56,334 nucleotides of DNA from JBGYPP01 sp041838515 (lineage in GTDB: Bacteria; Bacillota; Clostridia; Lachnospirales; Lachnospiraceae). The position numbers and the translations under genes are program-made. A model generated the notes under the pieces. That model saw only the letters and a list, made by a program, of their open reading frames with translations, made no database searches and was not told the DNA's origin. The stretch's first letter is position 1. Each line of letters opens with the position of its first letter. Positions 50,861-56,334 of this stretch are shown here, one piece after another. The stretch spans positions 1-56,334 of the forward strand of contig JBGYPP010000096.1 in the NCBI GenBank assembly GCA_041838515.1. The letters run 5' to 3'.

Positions 50861-50878
50861 GCTGCGCCGTGGCGCAGC
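50861..50878 (-). repeat. Hairpin after rpoA
   Basis: GCTGCGCC and GGCGCAGC form a perfect eight-base stem with a two-base loop, eight bases after the rpoA stop. No T run follows, so it is more likely an mRNA-stabilising or partial attenuating hairpin between rpoA and rplQ. Confidence 0.5.
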
Positions 50879-50886
50879 CAGGTATC

Positions 50887-51846
50887 CTATGCTTCTTCGG
50901 AAGTGTTCAGCTGCAAGCCCAGCTCCTTGAGCTTGGCCAGCACCTCTTCCAGGGATTTCCGGCCCAGATTGCGCACCTTCATCATATCCTCCGGAGTCTT
51001 GTTAACCAATTCCTCCAGCGTATTGATGCCGGCCCGCTTTAGGCAGTTGAAGGAGCGGACAGAAAGCTCCAGCTCCTCAATATTCATCTCCAGAGCCCTC
51101 TCCCTATCCTCGCTATCCTTCTCCACCATGACCTCGGCAGAGCGGGCATTTTCCGACAGATTGATAAACAGGCTCAAATGCTCGCTGAGCACCTTGGCGG
51201 CCAGGCTCACTGCCTCATCGGCAGCCAGCGTGCCGTTGGTGTGTACGTCCAGGGTCAGCTTGTCATAATCGGTAATCTGGCCCACACGGGTATTTTCCAC
51301 GGTGATATTCACCCTCTCCACCGGTGTATATATGGAGTCTATGGCTATCACGCCTATGGGCAAATCCCCTTCCTTGTTCTTGTCCGCGCTCTCATATCCT
51401 CGGCCTTTTTTGATGGTCAGCTCTATATTGAGCTGGGTATCCTTGCCGCTGAGATTGGCTATGACCAATTCGGGGTTGAGTATCTCTATATCCGGCCCGC
51501 AAGCGATATGGGAGGCTTTGACCTGTCCCTCTCCCCTATACTCTATATAGGCTGTCTTTTCCTCCAGCTCCTCGCTGTCATAGCGAATGGCCAGATTTTT
51601 GATATTCATAATGATCTCGGACACATCCTCTTTTACGCCAGGTATGGAGGTAAACTCATGCAACACCCCATCGATTTTGACACGGCTGACAGCCGCTCCG
51701 GGCAGAGAGGAGAGCATGATACGGCGCAGGGAGTTGCCCAAGGTAATGCCATAACCCCTCTCCAGGGGTTCCACTACGAACTTGCCGACTTTTTTGTTAT
51801 CGGAGATGGAAGCCACCTCTATATTGGGCCTCTCAAAATCAAACAT
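50887..51846 (-). CDS. rpoA: RNA polymerase alpha subunit
   Basis: The subunit that starts RNA polymerase assembly and touches UP elements and activators. The 319-residue protein has the N-terminal assembly domain (KFVVEPLERGYGITLGNSLRRIMLSSLPGAAV, about residues 20-50; shown for identification in part) and the C-terminal domain from about 235 (LELSVRSFNCLKRAGINTLEEL, MKVRNLGRKSLEEV). I start at ATG 51846, eight bases after GGAGGCGG; a GTG at 51852 lies in that site. Normal length. It lies between rpsD and rplQ. Confidence 0.97.
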   Translation of the reverse strand: MFDFERPNIEVASISDNKKVGKFVVEPLERGYGITLGNSLRRIMLSSLPGAAVSRVKIDGVLHEFTSIPGVKEDVSEIIMNIKNLAIRYDSEELEEKTAYIEYRGEGQVKASHIACGPDIEILNPELVIANLSGKDTQLNIELTIKKGRGYESADKNKEGDLPIGVIAIDSIYTPVERVNITVENTRVGQITDYDKLTLDVHTNGTLAADEAVSLAAKVLSEHLSLFINLSENARSAEVMVEKDSEDRERALEMNIEELELSVRSFNCLKRAGINTLEELVNKTPEDMMKVRNLGRKSLEEVLAKLKELGLQLNTSEEA

Positions 51847-51931
51847 ATACACCGCCTCCTATTCGTTGTGGTATTCTCAGCAAATAGACCAAAGCCTGGC
51901 AATAAAGCCAGGCTTCGGGCCAAGCTTATGA

Positions 51932-52525
51932 TTATTTGGAATACAACTCAACGATAAGCATCTCATCCACAGGAACATCTATCATGGCCCTGGTGGGCAG
52001 GCTCTTAATCTGACCTTTGAGATTCTCCTGATCCACATCTATCCATTCCGGGAAGAGCCGGCCGCCGGTAACCTCCAAAATCTCCTTGTACCTCTGCATG
52101 CCCTTGGCTTTTTCCGTCAGCTCTATCACATCTCCGGCCTTAATCAGGTAGGAAGCTATGCTGACCTTCCTGCCGTTGACCATAACGTGCTTGTGGCCAA
52201 CAATCTGCCTGGCCTCCCTGCGGGTGCGGGCAAGCCCCATGCGGAATACCACATTGTCCAGCCTGCGCTCCAACATTACCATCAGATTTTCACCGGTCAT
52301 GCCCTTCATGCGGTCAGCCTTCTCATAGTAGTTGCGGAAAGGCTTCTCCAATACGCCGTAAATGAATTTTGCCTTCTGCTTTTCCCGCAGCTGCAGGCCA
52401 TACTCGCTGACCTTCTTGCCGGCCCTGGCCAGAGTGCGGTTGGACTTTTTGTCATAACCCAAGAAGCTGGGCTCCAGCCCCAGGGATCTGCAGCGCTTTA
52501 GTACCGGTACCTTATTGATAGCCAT
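51932..52525 (-). CDS. rpsD: Ribosomal protein S4
   Basis: A primary 16S rRNA binder and, in some bacteria, translational repressor of the alpha operon. The 197-residue protein has KRCRSLGLEPSFLG at the start, YGLQLREKQKAKFIYGVLEKPF, and the S4 RNA-binding domain with LERRLDNVVFRMGLA and GHKHVMVNGRKVSIASYLI. The N-terminal zinc cysteines of the C+ type are absent apart from a single Cys (C- form). Length is right. Ribosome binding site before ATG 52525 is weak (GAGGAAA). Confidence 0.97.
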   Translation of the reverse strand: MAINKVPVLKRCRSLGLEPSFLGYDKKSNRTLARAGKKVSEYGLQLREKQKAKFIYGVLEKPFRNYYEKADRMKGMTGENLMVMLERRLDNVVFRMGLARTRREARQIVGHKHVMVNGRKVSIASYLIKAGDVIELTEKAKGMQRYKEILEVTGGRLFPEWIDVDQENLKGQIKSLPTRAMIDVPVDEMLIVELYSK

Positions 52526-52637
52526 ATTTTCCTCATTTCTGCCCTGTTTCCAGGTCTCTATTGTTTACAATACGACTGAGCGTATTTTCATCCAACCCGC
52601 CTATGGCGGTCTATGTGACTATAGGCAAAAAGCCCTA

Positions 52638-53033
52638 TTACACCCTGCGCCTCTTGGGAGGGCGGCAGCCGTTGTGAGGAACGGGGGTCACGTCCCGTAT
52701 GCTGGTCACCTCCAAGCCGCAGGCTGCCAATGCGCGTATGGCCGCCTCACGTCCGGAACCGGGACCCTTTACAAAGACCTCCACCGTCTTCAAACCATGG
52801 ACAAGAGCGGCCTTGGTAGCCGTCTCAGATGCCATCTGTGCCGCATAGGGAGTAGATTTCCTTGAACCTCTAAAGCCAAGCCCGCCGGCAGATGCCCAGC
52901 TGAGGGCATTGCCCTGCGCATCGGTGATCGTCACTATGGTATTGTTAAAGGACGACTGGATGTGCGCCTGACCCCGTTCAACGTTTTTCTTAACGCGCTT
53001 TTTTGTCACTTTTTTTGTAACTTTTTTCGCCAT
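52638..53033 (-). CDS. rpsK: Ribosomal protein S11
   Basis: A 30S platform protein. The 131-residue protein starts with a very lysine-rich tail (MAKKVTKKVTKKRVKKNVER) and then shows GQAHIQSSFNNTIVTITDAQG, GFRGSRKSTPYAAQMA and the C-terminal DVTPVPHNGCRPPKRRRV, which is diagnostic. It lies between rpsM and rpsD in standard alpha-operon order, with 42 bases to rpsM. Length fits. Confidence 0.98.
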   Translation of the reverse strand: MAKKVTKKVTKKRVKKNVERGQAHIQSSFNNTIVTITDAQGNALSWASAGGLGFRGSRKSTPYAAQMASETATKAALVHGLKTVEVFVKGPGSGREAAIRALAACGLEVTSIRDVTPVPHNGCRPPKRRRV

Positions 53034-53075
53034 TTTCCAACTAACCTACTTTCTTTTCAACCTATGTTATCGGTA

Positions 53076-53447
53076 TTACTTCTTCTTGTTGGCCACAGTG
53101 CGCTTAGGACCCTTTCTGGTGCGGGCATTGGTCTTCGTCCTCTGTCCGCGTACAGGCAGGCCCTTGCGGTGGCGTATGCCCCTATAGCAGCCTATCTCCT
53201 GCAACCGCTTGATGTTCAAAGCGATTTCCCTGCGCAGATCGCCCTCCACCATCAGATTCATCTCCTCCATGGTTTCGGCAATCTTCTTTACCTCGGCATC
53301 CGTGATATCCCTCACACGGGTGTCGGGATTGACTCCGCTGGCGGCCAATATCTTGTTGGAGGTAACCCTGCCCACCCCATAGATATAGGTCAAACCAATC
53401 TCAATCCGCTTCTCCCTGGGTAGATCCACACCTGCAATACGAGCCAT
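53076..53447 (-). CDS. rpsM: Ribosomal protein S13
   Basis: A 30S head protein that contacts the 50S subunit and tRNA. The 123-residue protein begins MARIAGVDLPREKRIEIGLTY and has YGVGRVTSNKIL, then YRGIRHRKGLPVRGQRTKTNARTRKG at the end. I choose ATG 53447, where GGAAGGAG is well spaced, rather than the ATG six bases upstream, which touches that site. Length is normal. It starts the S13-S11-S4-alpha-L17 group and has an unusually long upstream gap. Confidence 0.97.
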   Translation of the reverse strand: MARIAGVDLPREKRIEIGLTYIYGVGRVTSNKILAASGVNPDTRVRDITDAEVKKIAETMEEMNLMVEGDLRREIALNIKRLQEIGCYRGIRHRKGLPVRGQRTKTNARTRKGPKRTVANKKK

Positions 53448-53734
53448 CTGCATCTCCTTCCTTTGGTATCCGGCCTCCCCCCATGCCAGGGGGCAAAGCC
53501 TTGGCCGCTACGGCTGTTTCGCCTGCGGCCCTCTTGCGCCCTAGGCGCAGTTACTAATTGATTGAGGCCCTTGGGCCCAATCGGATGTTTTCCGACCTTT
53601 CCAGAGCCAGGCTCTGGTATCAAGAAGTAATCTAGGCAAGCTCTTCTATATAGGAAATTTCGATGCGCCCTACCGGTGGGTAACCCAGTGCCTACATCTA
53701 TATATCCATATCCGAACTCACGTTGGGTATTTGA
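53448..53734 (-). other. Long leader/intergenic region between rpmJ and rpsM
   Basis: These 287 bases hold no credible gene. In most relatives rpmJ and rpsM are a few dozen bases apart. Several short inverted repeats are visible (CCCTTGGGCCC near 53570, CCAGAGCCAGGCTCTGG near 53600, CCTACCGGTGGGTAACCC near 53678). It could be a structured leader, as the alpha operon of E. coli has an S4-binding leader at the same place, but I cannot match it to a known fold. Confidence 0.4.
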
Positions 53735-53848
53735 TTATCCTTGACGCTGCTTGTGCTTGGGATTCTCGCAAATAACGCGAATTCTGCCCTTTCTCTTAAT
53801 GATTTTGCACTTGTCGCAAATCGGTTTTACTGAGGACCTGACCTTCAT
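53735..53848 (-). CDS. rpmJ: Ribosomal protein L36
   Basis: The smallest 50S protein. The 37 residues read MKVRSSVKPICDKCKIIKRK then GRIRVICENPKHKQRQG. The zinc ribbon is complete: Cys11, Cys14, Cys27 and His32. GAAAGGAGG lies before the ATG at 53848. It sits between infA and rpsM in the usual order. Confidence 0.97.
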   Translation of the reverse strand: MKVRSSVKPICDKCKIIKRKGRIRVICENPKHKQRQG

Positions 53849-53966
53849 TTCAAACCTCCTTTCAAAACAGACCAATTTATATAGTAACACAGGGAAATGT
53901 CCATTTCAAGCTTTTTTTCTGTCATTCCAGGCCCATTCCTGTGGATACTATCCCGAATATCGCGGA

Positions 53967-54185
53967 TTATTTGTCCCGCCAAATGATGCGCCCTTTGGTC
54001 AAGTCATAGGGAGAAAGCTCCAGGGTCACCTTATCCCCGGGCAGTATGCGTATAAAATTCTGCCGGAGCTTGCCGCTGATATGCGCCAATACCTTATGGC
54101 CATTTTGCAGCTCCACTTGAAACATGGTATTGGGCAGCTTCTCCACCACCACGCCTTCAATCTCAATCACATCGCTTTTTGACAT
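53967..54185 (-). CDS. infA: Translation initiation factor IF-1
   Basis: An OB-fold factor that occupies the ribosomal A site during initiation. The 72-residue protein begins MSKSDVIEIEGVVVEKLPN and has MFQVELQNGHKVLAHISGKLR and LTKGRIIWRDK, matching IF-1 along its length. I start at ATG 54185, after GGAGGAGAGA. It lies 15 bases after the KOW protein gene and 118 bases before rpmJ. Length is exactly typical. Confidence 0.98.
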   Translation of the reverse strand: MSKSDVIEIEGVVVEKLPNTMFQVELQNGHKVLAHISGKLRQNFIRILPGDKVTLELSPYDLTKGRIIWRDK

Positions 54186-54200
54186 TCTCTCCTCCACATT

Positions 54201-54479
54201 CTATAGCTTGTTCCCGCTCTTGGACCGGCGTTTCAGCGCCATCCACACATGGCAATCCCGTTTCCATCCCTCCCGCAATCCTCCTTGGCCGTCCGAGAGA
54301 GGATTGTCCTCCAGCGTGTTGGCCATAGCCTGCACATGGCGGGGGTTTTTTTTCTTGGGATTGTCCAAGCCGTGATGGCGGCCATCGCTCAGCAAGAGCC
54401 TATCCCCCTCCCGGCCTATGACCACGTAGACCTCACCCTTGTCATGGCCGGCCAGGGATAGGGCAAAATCCCCCAGCAT
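54201..54479 (-). CDS. KOW-domain RNA-binding protein (L14e/L6e/L27e-like)
   Basis: A 92-residue protein with a KOW-like N-terminal half: LSLAGHDKGEVYVVIGREGDRLLLSDGR (shown in part), then NPKKKNPRHVQAM. The C-terminal part is basic. Small proteins of this type lie between map and infA in many Firmicutes and are thought to bind RNA or ribosomes; their exact job is not known to me. Its ATG is one base from the map stop and it is followed closely by infA, so it belongs to this translation operon. Confidence 0.85.
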   Translation of the reverse strand: MLGDFALSLAGHDKGEVYVVIGREGDRLLLSDGRHHGLDNPKKKNPRHVQAMANTLEDNPLSDGQGGLREGWKRDCHVWMALKRRSKSGNKL

Positions 54480-54480
54480 A

Positions 54481-55239
54481 TCAGTCTCCCTCCCAGGTGA
54501 GTATCTCTGGCTCCGCCTCGGTGATCAATATGGTATTCTCATAGTGCGCAGACACGCTCCTATCGCTGCTGACCACGGTCCAGCCATCCTCCAGCCAGTC
54601 CACATCCGCCCTGCCCAGGTTGATCATGGGCTCTATGGCCAGAGTCATGCCCGGACGCAGCAGAGGCCCCCGCCTGGCCTGGGCAAAATTAGGCACCTGG
54701 GGATCTTCGTGCAGCTCCCGGCCTATGCCGTGGCCCACCAGATCCCGAACTATGCCATAGCCCCAGGGCCGTATGTACTCCTCTATAGCCTGGGAGATAT
54801 CAAAAAGCCGCCCCCCAGCCACTGCCTTTTTGACACCCTCAAAGAAGCTCTGCCGGGTTCTCTCCACCAAATCCCTCTTGGCCTGGGGCAGGCAGCCTAT
54901 GCCATGGGTGCGGGCCGCATCTGCATGGTAGCCCTTCCAGCAGAGGCCCACATCCAGGCTGACTACATCCCCCTCCTCCAATATACGCTTTTTGGAGGGT
55001 ATGCCATGTACCACTTCCTCATTGATAGACACGCATACGCTGGCCGGATATCCATGGTAATTCTTAAAGCTGGGTATGCCTCCCAGCCTGCGTATGCAGT
55101 TCTCTCCCAGAATGTCTATATCCCTGGTGCTCATGCCCGGCGCGAGTGCGGCAGCCAGCTCCCTATGTACCTGGGACAGCTTCTTCCCCGCCTCCCGCAT
55201 CAGGTCTATCTCTCTTTGGCTCTTGATGGATATGCCCAT
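54481..55239 (-). CDS. map: Methionine aminopeptidase type I
   Basis: Removes the initiator methionine from new proteins. The 252-residue protein has the pita-bread fold motifs VVSLDVGLCWKGYHADAART (two Asp metal ligands), GHGIGRELHEDP (His ligand), LAIEPMINLG (Glu ligand) and the last Glu in YENTILITE. All five ligands are visible. I start at ATG 55239 (MGISIKSQREIDLM), which gives the normal length; the upstream extension reads through the intergenic space and has no family support. The ribosome binding site is weak (AGCAGG). It follows adk by 22 bases. Confidence 0.95.
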   Translation of the reverse strand: MGISIKSQREIDLMREAGKKLSQVHRELAAALAPGMSTRDIDILGENCIRRLGGIPSFKNYHGYPASVCVSINEEVVHGIPSKKRILEEGDVVSLDVGLCWKGYHADAARTHGIGCLPQAKRDLVERTRQSFFEGVKKAVAGGRLFDISQAIEEYIRPWGYGIVRDLVGHGIGRELHEDPQVPNFAQARRGPLLRPGMTLAIEPMINLGRADVDWLEDGWTVVSSDRSVSAHYENTILITEAEPEILTWEGD

Positions 55240-55261
55240 TAGCGTACCTGCTCCAAGCTTT

Positions 55262-55909
55262 CTACTCCCTCTCCAACAATTGGGTGATGGAGGTGAATAC
55301 CTCCTCCGTGGACAGGGTGCCATCCACCCTTTCCAGCTTCTCCCTCTCAGTATAAAAATCGATCAGAGGCTGTGTCTGCGCATGGTAAACCTCTAGCCTC
55401 TTGGACACTGTGGCCGGCGCATCGTCATCCCTCAGAACCAAGGATGAGGCACAGACATCACAGACGCCCTCCTTGGCTGGGGGTATGTGATCCACATGGT
55501 AGGTGGCTCCGCATTGCAGGCAGGCACGACGGCCTCCCATGCGGGCGATGATCACCTCGTCCGGCACATGCACATCTATGGCCATGTCCACCTCCTCGCC
55601 CCTGTCCCTTAGGGCTTCCTCCAAAACCTGGGCCTGGGGTATGGTGCGGGGAAACCCGTCCAGTACATATCCCTTACGGCAATCCTCCTGGGACACCCGG
55701 TCCAGCAGGATCTTCACCGTCAGCTCATCCGGAACCAGAGCGCCCTTGTCCATATAGGACTTGGCCTCCAGTCCCAGCTTGGTGCCCTGCTTGATATTTG
55801 CCCGGAATATATCCCCCGTGGATATATGAGGCAGTTCGTATTTGGCCGCTATCTTCTTGGCCTGAGTACCCTTGCCCGCTCCCGGAGCCCCCAACATGAT
55901 AATCTTCAT
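55262..55909 (-). CDS. adk: Adenylate kinase
   Basis: Converts ATP and AMP to two ADP. The 215-residue protein begins MKIIMLGAPGAGKGTQAKKI with the P-loop GAPGAGKGT (about residues 7-15). It has DGFPRTIPQAQ and a LID domain with four cysteines, ACLQCGATYHVDHIPPAKEG..CDVC, the zinc-binding form of Gram-positive bacteria. Length is standard. ATG 55909 matches the family; the frame stays open upstream through the 16-bp tandem repeats only because those repeats lack stops. The region 55910-56030 holds no gene. Confidence 0.96.
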   Translation of the reverse strand: MKIIMLGAPGAGKGTQAKKIAAKYELPHISTGDIFRANIKQGTKLGLEAKSYMDKGALVPDELTVKILLDRVSQEDCRKGYVLDGFPRTIPQAQVLEEALRDRGEEVDMAIDVHVPDEVIIARMGGRRACLQCGATYHVDHIPPAKEGVCDVCASSLVLRDDDAPATVSKRLEVYHAQTQPLIDFYTEREKLERVDGTLSTEEVFTSITQLLERE

Positions 55910-56030
55910 ATCTCCACCCCTTTCTCCCTCTTTGGGGATAACTCTGCGCCAGCTCTGTGCAGCTTTTTTCCGCCTATTCCTGCCCTGAGCCCCGCCCTTA
56001 AACTGCCCCGCCGAACTATACTCTCTGTAC

Positions 56031-56334
56031 AGCATGTCCTTTGCAGAGCATGTCCTTTGCAGAGCATGTCCTTCCCAGAGCATGCCCTTCCCAGAGCATA
56101 TCCTTTGCAGAGCATGTCCTTCCCAGAGCATGTCCTTCCCAGAGCTTGTCCTTCGCAGAGCATCTCCTTCCCAGAGCATCTCCTTCCCAGAGCATGTCCT
56201 TTGCAGAGCATGTCCTTTGCAGAGCATGTCCTTTGCAGAGCATGTCCTTTGCAGAGCATGTCCTTTGCAGAGCATGTCCTTTGCAGAGCATGTCCTTTGC
56301 AGAGCATGTCCTTTGCAGAGCATGTCCTTTGCAG
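56031..56334. repeat. 16-bp tandem repeat array, 19 copies, running off the window
   Basis: Exactly 19 consecutive 16-base units, consensus AGCATGTCCTTTGCAG. Copies 1, 2 and 11-19 are identical to the consensus. Copies 3-10 carry small changes: TTTGC to TTCCC in five or six units, plus ATATCC, GCCC, CTTG and ATCTCC variants. No spacer separates the units. On the minus strand each unit reads CTGCAAAGGACATGCT, which contains an AAAGGA box next to ATG. The array touches the window end, so its true length is not known. It lies 120 bases upstream of adk. Confidence 0.95.

Noticed and set aside
55910..56323. N-terminal extension of adenylate kinase or separate repeat-peptide genes
   Set aside because: The frames are open only because the 16-bp unit lacks stops in every frame; adk aligns from the ATG at 55909, and no ribosome binding site with proper spacing supports a longer protein.
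56031..56334. CRISPR array
   Set aside because: The units follow each other without spacers and the unit is only 16 bases; it is a simple tandem repeat.
1..56334. Prophage, insertion sequence or integrated element
   Set aside because: No integrase, transposase, phage structural gene or flanking direct repeat was recognised; gene content and style are chromosomal.

Overview
The window looks like a chromosomal piece of a Gram-positive Clostridia genome, most like a Lachnospiraceae relative. The reasons are the gene order map / KOW protein / infA / rpmJ / rpsM / rpsK / rpsD / rpoA / rplQ, a long L17 with an internal insertion, purine-rich AGGAGG-type ribosome binding sites before most genes, sigma-A type promoters, a Tad pilus locus without an outer-membrane secretin, and mannose-family PTS genes. 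No insertion sequence, prophage or CRISPR array was seen. Isoleucine is written mostly ATA in several genes (15 of 20 in bioB), which is unusual for DNA this rich in G+C.

Layout. 1-3.2 kb: the end of an ABC-F ATPase, tatD, tRNA-Lys(CUU), bioB behind a perfect palindrome that may be a biotin-repressor site, and tRNA-Pro(CGG). 3.2-9.0 kb: an amino-sugar (N-acetylgalactosamine/galactosamine type) uptake system in two minus-strand blocks, EIIB-EIIC-EIID and agaS-EIIA-yajC, with an AraC-family regulator on the plus strand between them. 9.1-15.9 kb: a minus-strand capsule/exopolysaccharide operon (PfpI-like protein, CpsB phosphatase, CpsC, CpsD tyrosine kinase, priming sugar transferase, two glycosyltransferases). 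16.3-18.0 kb: a membrane diguanylate cyclase. 18.1-21.5 kb: leuA and a K+/H+ or Na+/H+ antiporter with C-terminal TrkA_C-like domains. 21.6-26.2 kb: the str operon (rpsL-rpsG-fusA-tuf). 26.6-27.5 kb: a small 2[4Fe-4S] ferredoxin and a nitroreductase-family protein.

27.8-49.9 kb is the most remarkable part: about 22 kb of closely spaced minus-strand genes, probably one operon. In transcription order they encode a PP2C phosphatase, a membrane Ser/Thr kinase, a small membrane protein, an 1802-residue Ig-like surface protein, TadZ, TadA, TadB, TadC, a Flp pilin, a TadE-like protein, a large TadG/DUF5702-like protein interrupted by a one-base frameshift in a run of eight G, a second TadE-like protein, a prepilin peptidase, a TPR/WG-repeat protein and an FHA-domain protein. 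My reading is a Tad/Flp pilus or secretion machine with its own threonine-phosphorylation switch (writer, eraser and FHA reader) and a giant adhesin candidate.

50.2-55.9 kb holds the alpha-operon end of the ribosomal supercluster (rplQ to adk). The last 304 bases, upstream of adk, are 19 exact-length copies of a 16-bp tandem repeat that runs off the end of the window.
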